Shown here piece after piece: positions 1-12,454 of a DNA stretch of 64,000 bases. Source of the DNA: Lingula anatina (Eukaryota; Brachiopoda; Lingulata; Lingulida; Lingulidae); contig NW_019774336.1 of NCBI RefSeq assembly GCF_001039355.2, forward strand, positions 479,094-543,093, written 5' to 3'. Position numbers and translations under genes: made by a program. The notes under the pieces are model-generated. The model was not told the origin of the DNA. It ran no database searches and worked only from the letters and a program-made list of their open reading frames with translations. The stretch's first letter is position 1. Every line of letters starts with the position of its first letter.

Positions 1-1191
1 CATTTTTTTGTGAATTTTTCACTTTATCTCATTCTGGCATTTCCAAAATATGAACTTTAACTCTTATCAGCCTGAAGCCTTAGGGACCATTTCAAGGAAA
101 TTCTCGCTAAATGCAATCAATGTAAGTGGCTTAGCTGTCTGTCACGCCTACTGAAACTGACATGCCAGAATCCTAAGCTGCTTAAGCTGAAAGCAATTTA
201 GTGAGAAACCCCTTGGAGTTGGATTGATCCTGTTAGATTGATATAGGCATGGGAACTCAGTCAAATGCTTGTTACACATTTTACATTGATCCTAATCCAC
301 TGTTATGCAGAATTAGAATTTGATGTTGGCTATGTAGTTACAGTAAGCATAGTACATCAGTGCATCAGAACTGACAGTGTCCTATTTTCTGCATTTTTAT
401 TTTCTGGTTTTTTGTCTGTACATTTGACAGCTTTGCTGCCTTGTTTTTACTTTGGTGGCTAACTACCGTAGTTAGCCACCAAAGTAAAATAGTACCAGTT
501 AATCATCCCTTATACCCGTATATTTTCCGGCGTTAAATTATAGGTCGGAAGCGCCTTCAAGTTCTCGCACGCACATGCACTATCTCGATGTACATCTTTT
601 CCAAATAATATATATGTACTGTTTTACAACTTATTCAAATTGGTCTCTGTCTGAGCTCTAAAATGTAAAATAAAGCCTTTTAATTTTTAAGTGCGAAAAA
701 ATTGAAAAAAACTACATATTATTAAAAGGAAAATGTGCTAAAAATGTGCTAAAACAAAAAAACAGCCCAAAGTAAAAGCTCTTTAAACATTTCCAATTGC
801 CGTTAAAATTTTATCAAGATTGTTACTTTGTGGGGATTTTAAACCAAGCTAAAAACGGGGTGAAAAGTGCTCTCATTAACAATGCTCTCCAAGTCCTCTC
901 TGTTCTCCTCTTACTCTGTAGCACCACCCATTGAGCCACCTTGCTCACTGCACCACCCAATCAACTGCATGAATTACGGTTCACGTCATTCAAATAATGC
1001 TCCAACACACATGGACGGCTGACCCGGAGTTACCTTCGCGCCTAGGTAGGGTCAAGGCAAAGCAACTTACATAAGTAGAGTGTATATAGTTATCGAGGCT
1101 CATACTCTGTGGAGTGATATGTTTTTGGGTGCGAACGTCATTCCAACACCGTGAACCTCTTCAGTTGGGCGCGAGCATCCTCAGGAACAAG
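1..1191. other. Gene-free 5' flank
   Basis: No coding exon is recognisable here. The stretch holds a near-perfect palindrome at 445-489 (listed separately) and the presumed promoter and 5' UTR of the gene starting at 1192. A TATATAG string lies at 1083-1089 and an initiator-like TCATACT at 1100-1106, but their spacing (about 19 bp) is too short for a standard TATA-Inr pair, so the promoter is not located with confidence. Confidence 0.5.
445..489. repeat. 45-bp near-perfect palindrome
   Basis: The arms TTTTACTTTGGTGGCTAACT and its reverse complement surround a five-base centre; the single central base (467) is the only one breaking a perfect 45-bp palindrome. It could fold into a 20-bp hairpin. 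Its function is unknown; it could be the joined ends of a fold-back element or an unstable DNA hairpin. Confidence 0.8.
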
Positions 1192-2822
1192 ATGACTCTT
1201 AAACAACGTGTAGCCGCTGAACATCTGCTGCTTCAACTGAGGAAGTCTCAAAAGGTAGGCCTATAGTGAAGAATTGAATCTGAATTTTGAATACGCTCAA
1301 ACATTTTCTGTTTTGCGAAAAAGGCGTAGGCTACAGTAGCCTACGCATCAGACACTTTAGATAAATCAAAAATACTATTAGAGAAACTCAGGAAACAGGG
1401 CGGGGTTTAGGTGCCCTTAGTACTCCCACTCCCCTATGCAACACCAGGTTGCACTAATGCCACTGCCACTGGTATATACTTATCATTTATGTTCTTCTAC
1501 CATTTCTATTGTTTTGTTCCAAAAAACTTTTTTACTCTGACGGTGGCTGGTACCCTCCTAGCCGTGATGCTTTAAACAAATGCTTAGTATTTATACACAT
1601 TTAGAGAGAAACCTGTGTCCATACGAGTAATATAAAGCGATTTATGTTCATGATAAAAGTCCAACAATGCAATATTGGTCGTTTCAGATTCAGTTGAAAG
1701 CCAGCAAGAGAGAGCAGAGATTGCACGAGAAAGCTATAGCCAAAGTTATGGCTGGAAATCCGACAAAAGCCGAGAAATTAGAGGTATATGAATTAATACT
1801 CAACCAAAAAATGTTTTTAAAGTTTTGAAGACTTTAAGACACCCAGAAAGTGTAAAGTGATGTTTTGTCATGTTATTTGGGTAATTGCGTCCGTTGTGTC
1901 GAAGTCTTCGTGAAAAGACTTTTAAGGTCGTACAAGTAATAGTCGTTATAATTATTTAACTGATATAAATCGTAGTTCTAGAGAATGAACTTTACAAAAT
2001 TATATAAAATGGATGATTACTGTCAAAAACCAGGCAAGAAGAATACTGTCATGTTTTCATGAAGTTACGCTCTACAGTAACTAAGACATTTAAAAAGATA
2101 AATTGGCCTTTTAGAAACGCTCCGAAAGATGGGCTGCAAAGCGCATGGAGGCCCAAAAGTCTGAGAGAGAGTACTTGGACAGGATGATGCAACAAAACCG
2201 CGACCGAGACTGGTCCGAGGTGCTTTGTTCCGTTCCCAGCGAGAAATGCGGACCGCCCTCTGGAGCCGATGTGGTCGAGGTATGAGTTTCACAGTACACT
2301 TAAGAATTTTGAGTGATTCTTTTTAGGTTGGTTCACTGGAGACGAGATCTTCTTGAAGTTCAAGTTCAAGCTAGGTTAGGTGCAGTTACGTATTCTGTAG
2401 TTTCAGAAAAGCACCGTTAGTAAGTTGTGCTCATCTATTTTGTTAAGTTGATCTGCCTCACCAAATAATAATAATAATCCTTGACGGGCGCCTCAAATAC
2501 GGTACAAAGTAACCGAAATAAGACACTACTTGTGTAAGTCCCATGAATTTTTTTTCTTATATAAACTACTGACCTAACTAGGTCATAGCTTAAAACTGAC
2601 TTACACTCATTTATGCAACAAAGTTTGGCTGCTACCCATTCAATGTCCCTGTACCCTCCTTAGTGGCCCATATTTATCGCTGTGGGTCAGTTCTGGGACT
2701 CATCAAACTCCACAGCTAGGTCTGCATGACAATATACCAATATAATAACTGTCAGCATTCAGTAGGTGTAAATGCTACAAAAAGTCTAATAAGTTAACCG
2801 GATTTGTTTCCTTTCTTTTTAC

Positions 2823-2874
<52 letters not shown>

Positions 2875-4054
2875 GTTGCTATTGTTATTATTGTTATGTG
2901 TGCGAGTATGTCAGTGTTGTTCACCTGAACAGGTTGCACTTGACTTCGCCTTTGAGTTCACTGCGATGACCTGACCCAAATACTTACCTAACTGGCACGT
3001 TTTTCGTTCAAGGTATGCGTTACTCAGGAGCATGGTTGTACACCTCACGTGCGGTTTGTTATAAAATGTGAAGGGCCTTATAAAAAGCACAAATCTGTGA
3101 TGTCGGCACTTCTTGAAAAAAACTCCGAAACATATTAACTCCCAAACACTGGTTTTTACGATGATAATAATAATATGTTTATATTCTTATAGCCCGTGTC
3201 TGTCCATGGCGATGTTGGCCGACACAATGTTTCATCATTTAATGGTTTTACTTTAAATTTACTGAATTACTATGTTTATTAAATATACAGGTGGAGTTCG
3301 AAAATGAGCACTATCGAATTATTTCTACGTATTTTATTTATACGAATTATTTCTACGTATTTTACTCTTGCGACCTTTTTTCTTTAAATGCCAATCCGTA
3401 TTTTCGTCAAGAGGGGAGTTTATTTGCTTAAAGGTTAAATTCGAATATTGGCATTCTTTGGCTAATTTTGAATAAAGTTTGAAGTAATAAGTTTTGCAAT
3501 TAAATAGCACATTTTGTGGTAGTTCCCTATTAAGCTTGTCCAATGTTTTCTTTAACCCAAAATGATTGTGCTCTATAAAGGGTAATAAACTTTGCTCTCC
3601 CATATATAATTTAACTTATTTAGTCGAAAAATGAGCGCGCAGCTATTACTAAACTGGCATTCGCATCTTCACTGTTATTTGAGGGAAAACTTTAAATGAA
3701 TTTAATAACAGCGATTCATTGACAAAAGACCAATTGAAAATAAAGCACAGATAAAGAAACGATCCACTTTTTATTGATTAAGGAAAGCGACGGACTTCGC
3801 TAGGGTCCTTGCTTTTTTAAAGAGTGCCTTTTAAAATAATTAGACTATTTTTTCACCGGGACGTATATTTTCAGATAATTGATGGAACGGATTAGGTACA
3901 TTTCTGTAGACGAATGTAGCTGATGGCTATCTATCAAGGAAAGTTAATAATTTTGAATTCATGGTTAATTTTTTTTTTCTATTTTAAGGCTCCAAGTGGT
4001 CCCAGCAGTCTCGGGAATCCTCCGGCATATTCACACCAGGACACACAGCTTTAA
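1192..4054 (+). CDS. Unrecognised small basic coiled protein, four exons
   Basis: Four exons join in phase 0 at every junction: 1192-1254, 1688-1783, 2115-2279 and 3989-4054, all with GT donors and AG acceptors, giving 129 aa. The start is the first ATG after the putative promoter and opens the frame that all exons share. The first 90 residues are rich in K, R, E, Q and A and look like a long charged helix (QLRKSQK, KASKREQRLHEKA, ERWAAKRMEAQKSEREYLDR). The C-terminal third is Pro/Ser/Gly-rich, with PPAY near the end, a possible WW-domain ligand. There is no signal peptide or membrane segment. I do not recognise the family and propose no function. A polyadenylation signal is not obvious; AT-rich DNA follows the stop. 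Confidence 0.7.
2823..2873. repeat. (AAT)n microsatellite
   Basis: About 17 uninterrupted AAT units lie in the third intron of the gene at 1192-4054. Confidence 0.95.
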
Positions 4055-6244
4055 CATCGTGCAGTTCTAGTTTCCAAACGAGGCTCAGTAGATGAAGCCT
4101 TTTTGACTGACACCACATCACGGCAAACGCATGAAAAACTATTGTAAACTTTTTGTGAAAAGAATTTAAAAACTATTGAATGAAAGACAGTGAATAGTTT
4201 TACGCTATATGCTGACTTAAAAGGAATGTAAAACGTTACGACTCGCGTTTTCCATACAGATATACTCTATATATTCAGTATTTCTTGAAAAGTGTATTAT
4301 TGACTGTGCAGTTCTTTATACAGGAACATTGTTTCATTAAAGAGAAAACAGCTTAGATATTAATCTGTCTGCAAAATGGCATTCTCTGATAATGGGAATT
4401 TCTTTTTAAGAAACATATAAATTTGTTTTCGAGTAAATGTTATGTATATTCGTAATGTACGATGAACCACTTTACACTACATATATATTTAATTGTTTTT
4501 GTACATAAACCATACGTTTCATTAATGATTTATGCTCCTATGTAATATTTACGAAAAATGGCAAATTAAATGCAAGTTCATCTAGCTATCTATCTATCTT
4601 TTTATCTATCTATCTATCTATCTTTCTATCTATCTATCTATCTATCTATCATCCATCTATCTTCCTCTAGGAAATGCGGAATCATCTGCTTAACTGGTGT
4701 AACAGGAATGATAATCCTAGGAATGAAAGTCCGAGCCCCCCATGATTAGAACAGATTAGGGTTAGGCCGAGTATAAGGCTCTGTTCTCACAACTTTTAGA
4801 TCGATCTATCACCGCGGGGAGTCTCACTAGATTACTATCAGATAATCCGCCTTAAGTGTCCGTCCCCGCCTACTACAAGCTATAAGGGGTAATTAACTTT
4901 CGTGTCCGCCCGGCTGACAGCTATTCAGCGCGAACCCCCAGGGAGTTAGGTCGATCCAAAGTAGGTCGATCTAATCTATGGAAATGGGGTGTTAGGTTCC
5001 TATATGGGGCTAATGTCGCCTGTACGAAGTAATGGGGAACGGATTACGGTTCCTAGCAGACTACTATTCCAGTCACACCTGGTTAAACTCATAATAGTAT
5101 CGTATTATTTTGCAGTTATATATTTTCTTTTTATATTAAAAAAATATTTGCCTTGCATGTGAGACTTTCAAAAACATAAAGCTTACCGCCAAGACTAACT
5201 GGCCAGATACACATTTTATCTTCATACTAAAGCATGTGAAAATATGAAAAAATATATCTCTGAACCATAGCAAGTTGTTTTACAACTTCATATTATTTGA
5301 TCAAATGGAATCAACATTTAAAAATGAATAAATATATCAGAAAAATAAAAACAGAACGTATTTGATATTCACTTTTTAATAAAGCTTATCGTTTAATTAT
5401 ATTTTTAAACAGATTTATTTCTATAATAAAGATAAACAAATATACAAAATAAATAAATTCAAAAGCAGGCGGCAAGTCGCCGCAGCATTATGTGCTTGCC
5501 TGCGTTATTTTTAACTAATGATAAATAAATGAAATGATAAAGATTATATGAAAGTAATAATAATTGTAATACCAATACTAATACTAATATTAATATTAAT
5601 GAGAGCAACAGGGAAGGGGGGCATAGGCACGGGGTGATATATGCGGGAAGTGCTAGACTAGTTGATCAGGAGAGGGAGAGGTCGGGTCGGAGGAAGACCG
5701 TCAAGGATGTCCCGACTAATCAAAGCATTTAAACATTATGAATTAGAAACGTCAAAACAATGACGGAGTGATTCCTTCAAGAGCAGATTATTCCATTGTC
5801 GGTGATCGGTTGCATATTTCTAAAGCAATATTTTATGAACGGTACAACAGCCTGAGAAATATATTAAAAAATTATTAAGTTACCATAAACACCGGGAAAA
5901 CCCATGGATATTTTAATATCCATATCTTAAAAGATTTCTGTTGAAATAACAAATACTAATATAAATACATTTACAGAAACAACATTTGGGTGGATCAAGG
6001 ATTTTCAGTAGGTTAAGGAAGCTTTGTTATATTCCTATAACCCCATTCCACAGTATTAAATTTTTTATTCATTTTGCACTTATAAATTTAGTTGATATGG
6101 CAAATTGACAAACGACACTTAAATAGTCTAATTATAATTCCGGACTCTGTGACGATAAATATGTAAAAACTTAGCAAAGACGTTGTTGTGAAACCATTAT
6201 GTATTTTATTTAAGTATATAATTCAAAGTAACACTATATACACA
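4055..6244. other. Gene-free AT-rich stretch
   Basis: No conserved exon was seen. It contains the 3' flank of the preceding gene and a CTAT microsatellite (4586-4664). A GC-richer block at about 4680-5090 has several copies of a GATCGATC-like word and looks repeat-derived, but I cannot assign it to a family. Confidence 0.5.
4586..4664. repeat. (CTAT)n microsatellite
   Basis: Interrupted tetranucleotide array of CTAT with a few CTTT and CATC variants. Confidence 0.9.
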
Positions 6245-6720
6245 GACTTGCGGAAAATGGCGTTTATTTTCCCGATTTATAAGAAAAGTGAAAGAAGTTG
6301 CATTGATAACTATAGACCAGTTTTACTTCTGAGCGTGTTATCGAAAATATTGGAAAAAATTATATAAAAAAGGATGATTAATCATGTAGTTAATGGTAAT
6401 CTACTATTTGAAAAGCAATCTCGGATTCTTAAGTGTAATAGCACCGAACACCAATTACTGGCAATTCAAAATTTGATAAAGTTCCGCATATTTTATTACT
6501 ATATAGGCAGTCAGTCTATGGTATTAAAGGCAATCTACTGTCACTATTATCTTCTTATTTGAGCGATAGAAAAGTGAAGGTCCGTATTAATGGTACGCTA
6601 TCCGAACGTTCCAAAGAAACTTATATCAATACTAGTGTTCCACAAGGCAACATTCTCGGTCCTCTGCTTTTTCTCTTCTATAATTGATCTAGCAAACAAT
6701 CTTACTGATTACAATCAGTG
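6245..6720 (+). pseudogene. Decayed non-LTR retrotransposon reverse-transcriptase fragment
   Basis: Translation shows pieces of a non-LTR (LINE) reverse transcriptase spread over different frames. NYRPVLLLSVLSKILEKII (6309-6365) corresponds to the conserved NYRPISLL..SKILEKI region and is followed at once by a stop. A second piece in another frame has LFEKQ and STEHQLLAI. VPQGNILGPLLF (about 6639-6675) is the conserved VPQGS.LGPLLF block and also runs into a stop. The catalytic YADD motif is not seen. Frameshifts and stops make it a dead relic. I read it as a jockey/CR1-like clade from motif style only. Confidence 0.75.
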
Positions 6721-6823
6721 CACCCAAGTGAGAATTCCTGCAGAGATAGATCGACCCTGCTGGTCTAATAATTTTTAATCGGAACCAAGAACTGTGTGTA
6801 AGCGATCAAAAAGTTTTTAAAAA

Positions 6824-6901
6824 ACAGGGTGGTCAATAAAATGACCTATTTTTCTTTCCATATCGATTTAAAATAGGTTTGTTTTTCATGGACCACCCTG
6901 T
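6824..6901. repeat. Short palindromic mariner-like MITE
   Basis: The termini ACAGGGTGGTC and GACCACCCTGT are exact inverted repeats, and the similarity continues inward (a CCTATTTT-like stretch pairs with AAAATAGG). At 78 bp it is almost entirely a stem. The ACAGGGTGG-type end resembles ends seen in the Tc1/mariner group; that assignment is inferred from the ends alone. It lies just downstream of the reverse-transcriptase relic. Confidence 0.65.
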
Positions 6902-7337
6902 ATCTCTTTGGTCTAGTGTTCATATCTAGACGCTGACCTGTAGGATGATTAAGATATATTTGACAGAGTGGAAGATACAAAAAGACTGAGATTTTACAAA
7001 GACATCAAAAATTCTTTTTCAAAATTATCCATCAGGAATATAATTGAATGAAGTGTTTTACGACGATAAGCTCATATTTTATGACCAAAAGAAATAACAT
7101 TTTTCTAACAAAATGAATAGTATTGGTCGGATTGGTTATGGGCCGAACAAGACGGGCCCCTTCTAGATAAGTGGTAATGAACATCGTTATCGCAGTAGAA
7201 GTTTTATTAGGCACTTATAAAAAGTGAACAAGGTTTTGCTTATATTCTTTGAACGTAAGAAAACAAGTGATAGGTGAAATTCATATCTTCATATGTCAGA
7301 AAGAATGGGACCTAATTTTGTTACATATACGACTGTT

Positions 7338-8395
7338 TGATCTGCCAAAAGGTCACCACAGGTCACAGTCTTACTCTAAGTACACCTTCTGGCCTCAACA
7401 AGTGACTTTCGAGACCGGGTTATGTAAATACCACGTGCTTTCTTTCTTTTCAGCACGTCGGTTCTTTGTAAAGACGTATAAAACATGATACGTTTGACAT
7501 GATGCAAGCATCGATGAACGTAAATTGCACCACACATTTCACAAACCTTGGACGGGCTGAATTCTTACTTCATTTTTCTGGCGACTATTTTTTCAGAAAT
7601 CCATTGTGAAAGAGCTGAAGATTATCACGCTACGTATAAATAAAAAGAGGACGTTTGAAACATTGAATTAAAATCCGACTGGTCACTGTCCACTTTCTGG
7701 CCTCAAGTTACTTTCGAGACCGGGTTGTTTGACCTTCCAAAAGGTCACGCCACGGCACCGGGTCACAGTCTAAGTCAACTTTCAAGTGACTTTCGAGACC
7801 GGGTTATGTACCGGTAGGTCTAAATACCACGTGCTTTTTTCTTTTCAGCACGTTGGTTCTTTCCAATGACGTATAAAAGATCATTCACATCGAGGAGAGC
7901 CGAGGTCGAGCGAGGTCGATGCCAGCGTCGATGAACGTAAATTGCACCACACATTTCACAAACCTTTGACGGTTTGATTTCATACTTCATTTTTCTGGCG
8001 ACTATTTTTTAGAAATCCATTGTGAAAGAGCTAAAGATTATCACGCTCCGTATAAATAAAAAGTGGACGTTTGCAACATTGAATTAAAATCCGACTGGTC
8101 ACTGTCCACTCTCTGGCCTCAAGTGACTTTCGAGACCGGGTCGTGTAAATACCGCGTTTTCTTTCATTTCAGCACGTTGGTTCTTTGAAATGACGTATAA
8201 AATATGATCCGTTTGACATGATGCAAGCGTCGATGAACGTAAATTGCACATTTCACAAACCTTGGACGGGCTGAATTCTTACTTCATTTTTCTGGCGACA
8301 ATATTTCAGAAATCCAGAGTAAAAGATTATCACTCTACGTAAGACGCGTTATAACGTTTGAAACATTGAATTAAAACCCGACTGGTTGGAATCCA
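7338..8395. repeat. Three-copy tandem repeat, roughly 300-390 bp units
   Basis: Three diverged head-to-tail units start near 7338, 7728 and 8095. Each carries the words GTGACTTTCGAGACCGGGT, a stretch ending TTTTCAGCACGT, GACGTATAAAA, GATGAACGTAAATTGCAC, TTCATTTTTCTGGCGAC and GATTATCAC. Units one and two have CACGTG and a TATAAA-like box about 60 bp apart. No ORF is conserved between the units. The second unit carries an extra insertion rich in GAGGTCGAG. Confidence 0.85.
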
Positions 8396-10586
8396 GGGAG
8401 AAACATGTAGTTCATGATTGTTGTATAAGTTGTTTGTTTAAATCGGAGCTAATTTAATTACTGTTATATCCAAAAGTTACACTCCAATAATGCCAAATAC
8501 AGTGGAATTAAGGAAACATTTATTCCCGAATGTCCCACATAAACGACGGGTAATTTACTAGTATTTTTATGAGTTTGGTTAATATTTTGACTTGGAAGCT
8601 TACGTAGGGCGATCCAACAGATGATTCCTTAGATGCGTTATCTGAGACCCGCGCTTACAGGTTATAACCCAATGTGGAGGAATGGTACCACAATTTGTTA
8701 ATTAAATACTGTTATAGGGAAAAAACAGATTATCCAGAATCTTTAAAAAAACTAAAATGTTTAATTACGAAAGTTGGAGTGAAAGCTTCCATACACAGCT
8801 CCTCCAAACCCAGGACAATGGGCAAAACTGGGTTGGTGTGTTGGCATTTCAACAACGGGGGGCACAATCAGCATTTCTGGGGCCTAGCCTCCACTTAAAT
8901 CGATTACAATCGTTATAGAAACTTTTGAATTTATCATCAAAAACTGTTTTTGTTTGTTCTTGGAATTATCCTGTGCTGGCAGCTGCGTAGGTGCACCTGC
9001 AAAGGCATGCAAGTGCGAATTTACGTCTCAATTTTCCTTTGTGTAATGCCAAGTTCACAGTTTTCCTCATTAAAAAAAATTATCGTTTATGATGGATTTT
9101 TTTGTGCCACATTTTGGATGGCAATTTCGATGAGTATCAGTAGGCCTACTTTGCTTGAAAGATTGAAGGTTGTTTTACTCGAGTCATCATATAATTTAGA
9201 AAATAAAACAATCATAAACTCGATGAGGTATTTTGACAAACATAAGTCCACAAAGTCTTAAAATGTAAATAATAAGTTCTATTAGATTTATTTCTATCTA
9301 TCTACCATAAAGCTATATCAGGAACATGAATATATTACCTAGTCAGAAAGCACTTTTTTCTTTTTCTTTTTTTGAAAATAACCAAAATTGACATAAAGCA
9401 AATTAACCAGTTTTAAACACAGATACTAGAAAGCTCTACTGTTAACTGTTATGCCAGAAGTTATACAGAGGCATGTTCTAAATAATATAAACTTGTCAAC
9501 TGACCTTCAGAACTTTTAACTTAAACACACGCACAGGAATGTTTGGCACTTACAAATACACAATGTTTCAATGACAACAAGCAGATAAATAAATAAATAA
9601 ATAGCATATTGATAAGTAACCAACACATTATTGAACATGAGCCTAGGATAAAAAAAAAAAAACTGAACATTTATCATTTTATTGCAGATCTTGATGAATC
9701 TGGGGAACAATCGCACACAACTGAATTAAAAAATGGAGAATTCCATATTTCTGTGGAAAAAGCTCTTGACTGCAGTATGCAAATATCACCATTATAATTT
9801 TGACCACTTTTGATTCTTAGAGATAATCTTTTCAAGCGGTAGGACAACCTGCTGCTCAATTCAAGTTTTAAAATAAATAACTAAAGATGACCCCCAAAGG
9901 GGCTTCGAAACAACAGGTTAGGTTGTTCACCCGGATTTATGCTCTACAAGTGCTAACAGTGTTTAATTCAACTCACCTACACAAACGTGTTGGGGAAAAA
10001 AAGTAAAATCTACACATATACTTCGAATGTAAGGTTCTGCACCTTTATATTACAACTTGGTCTAACCTCAAAGTTCCCTTAGTAATGAGACAAATGTTCA
10101 AATTTTCACAGATTAATACAAACTGGCTTAAATTTGTAAACTAACAACAAGAACCTTCTGACTGTACTTGCATATTGATAAATTATCACATAAAACTGAG
10201 ACACAATGTGGTATAATTTAGAGCAATTTCACAAGAAAAAACAACCGCAAATTTTCCTTCTTATATTACGTGTACTAGTAAGTCCTCAGTATAAGACAAT
10301 GCGTTCAGCCACCACTATGTTTATACTGCTGGTTTACAGTTAAAAATCAAGCAGATCATATACATGTATGCAATTTGTTAGGACCACTTTGTAGCACCTG
10401 CTGGCATTCGGTTCCTTTGAAAGAAACCACGCATTGTGAAGGTCCAGCCATTAAGAAGCTGCAATGCACAATGCAGAACTCTCAAAAACTTACTGTGTCA
10501 GTGTATAACAAAGGGAACAAAATGATAAAATATATCATCATTTAGCAGCATTCAATCCTGGCTTTTTTCCAGAATCCTTGCTTCTT
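8396..10586. other. Gene-free stretch, 3' flank of SLC30A9
   Basis: No conserved coding exon was found on either strand. The right-hand part is the expected 3' UTR side of the minus-strand SLC30A9 fragment. A ribozyme-like motif at 9885-9929 is listed separately. Short reading frames at 8674-8898 and 8950-9261 show no recognisable domain and no splice context. Confidence 0.5.
9885..9929 (+). repeat. Degenerate hammerhead-like / retroelement motif
   Basis: GATGA is followed by a CCCC-loop-GGGG hairpin, then CGAAAC, then an AACA...TTGTT hairpin. This is the order of a hammerhead core (CUGAUGA, stem II, GAAA, stem III). The two bases before GATGA are AA instead of CT, and no stem I is visible, so a working ribozyme is unlikely. 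Similar GATGA-hairpin-CGAAAC segments occur in dispersed invertebrate retroelements; that link is from memory and uncertain. Confidence 0.3.
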
Positions 10587-12454
10587 TCAGTTTATCTCTA
10601 TATCTATGTGCCGCAGATGAGTATGTTTTTTCTGAAAAATACCAAAAATATAAACAACTCAATTATTTGCAAAGAAAATTTCATGAGTTGTTTCATACAA
10701 TTAGTAACTTATTAAGTTCTTAAAACATGCAAAATTTGCTCTACATTTTTTTATCTTTACGAGAGGTTTATTTATATATCCTCCCCCTTTCTCTCCCTCT
10801 CTCTCTCTTTGTCTCTACAAAATACACAACACCTTACCAGGCGTTTCACCAGTATTTGGTGTACAGGAAGACCAGAAAGTGAATCTACAATTTGGTTCTT
10901 CATTTACAGGGAGTCAAACCTAAGAAAGTCCAGCCAACCAACCCCAAAATTTTGTAAGCCAGCCAGCCATCTTTGGAAATATAGGCCGAATTTTGAGGCT
11001 CCTGGCCATTATAATAACAGCTGGATGGCTCTCTAGGGGAAAGCCTTGCACCTCACTGAAGCATAAAGCAGTTATCTTAAAGACTAATCTCTGAAACTTA
11101 AAAGACCATGCGCCCCACCTTGAGGTTACTCTCCAGCCTGTCTATCTCCATGCCAAGTTGGTCTGATATCCCCTCCCCATGCTTCACTATGATAGCTTCT
11201 GCATCCTCCACAGTCTTGGCACACTTCATCTCCTTAAGTACACATACAAAATAATAATCATAACAATATTCATTGCTTTAAAACCACACTTCTCATGCAA
11301 TTCAGTGCTGTTCTCATAAAAATAAAGAGCATATAAGAAAGACAGGCTCAAATTAATAACATAAACGATGATAAAATATTAAGAAAATAGTTAAAATACA
11401 GTGAAAGTTAGATTTTATGATGAGAGTAAAATTTTCAATCAGTTATAATTACTTGGTTAAATATTGATACTCGATTAAAGATTGAAGTGAAAATTTATAG
11501 CCATTTATAGTCATGTTCTTAAAATGTGATTAGTTCACCTGCCTGCTTCAGTTCTGATAAAAATAAATGGGAAGGCAGCAAAAGACAGAAAGCTTACCTC
11601 CAATATTGCCTTTTTGTTTTGTCTACTGAGGTAATTTAAGGAAACCATCTTGCCATCAAAGTCCACTTCTGCCTTGAATTTTGTCGCGCCTCCCATATCA
11701 GTGGTCTTCACGTCGTGGACACCTCTGAAATAAAGCACAACGCCAACAATGGCCAATAATTCCTATCAGTTCCTGTCATATGGGATAAAGCCAATGTAAT
11801 TAAAAAAAAAACTGCTACCAAAGACTTCAAGTTATATATATATTAAAAAACGCTACTTTAGAACAAGGGCTCTTTATTCTTTGCTGTTACCTTACAACTT
11901 TATCACATTCCAGATCAGAAGTGATCCCTGCCAGTTGTTTTGGTGGAATTGACCTGCAATAAACAGTCCGACATATGATACCATAAACAACATACAAATG
12001 ATGTTATTATTCAGTAATTTTTATTACACAAATATGTGAAAGAAGTTAGATCAAAAAAGGGTTATGATTTTACTAAAAACATATTCAAATATGATAAATA
12101 TATTAATTGATATTAAAAAAAATGTGCACAACAATAACGACTGAACTGTTTGCTTTTAATACAATATATAATAATATAATAATAGGAAAATGGTGAGAGA
12201 AGGTCTGAATCAGTCAGCAATCATTGTTAAAGTTAAAACTTACTTTCCAATGATTGTTTCTAAATTACTGCGTAGTATGAAATTTGCCACAAACATCAGA
12301 AGTCCGCCAATACAAACAGATCCCAAGGAGTCGTAAAAAGGATTGGAAGTGAGATGAGTGAGTCCCACACCTGCAGAGGCTAAGGCAACGCCTATGACTG
12401 CCGCACTGTCTTCCAGTAAGATCAGATTCAGGGTTGGGTCCTTCCATGCATATA
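10587..12454 (-). CDS. SLC30A9: SLC30A9 (zinc transporter 9), C-terminal exons only
   Basis: Five minus-strand exons, 12454-12244, 11953-11891, 11724-11598, 11232-11119 and 10631-10587 (stop 10587-10589), splice in consistent phase and encode about 185 aa. They match the end of human SLC30A9 (568 aa). Two membrane helices can be read (LEDSAAVIGVALASAG and SLGSVCIGGLLMFVANFIL). They are followed by the cation-efflux C-terminal domain with HDVKTTDMGG and FKAEVDFDGKMV, and a tail LRHIDIEIN like the human RHVDLEIL. The last donor lies inside a longer reading frame (AACCTCAAG|GTGGGG); using it restores the family ending. SLC30A9 is a mitochondrial zinc exporter. The first two thirds of the protein are absent: nothing upstream fits before IGBP1 begins, and a poly-A/N/poly-T junction sits at 13053. 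It is thus either a truncated copy or an assembly break. Confidence 0.88.

Noticed and set aside
3334-3603. 89-codon minus-strand frame, Lys-rich, in an intron of the first gene
   Set aside because: No domain, no splice context and low-complexity composition; antisense to a better supported gene.
4680-5090. GC-richer block considered as another copy of the 29297-type MITE
   Set aside because: Only short words such as ATCATCTG and TAATCCGCC are shared; no convincing end-to-end inverted repeat.
11098-11118. Reading frame ending ...VGRMVF as the C terminus of SLC30A9
   Set aside because: Splicing at AAG|GTGGGG to 10631 gives a tail matching the family, so the read-through stop was not used.
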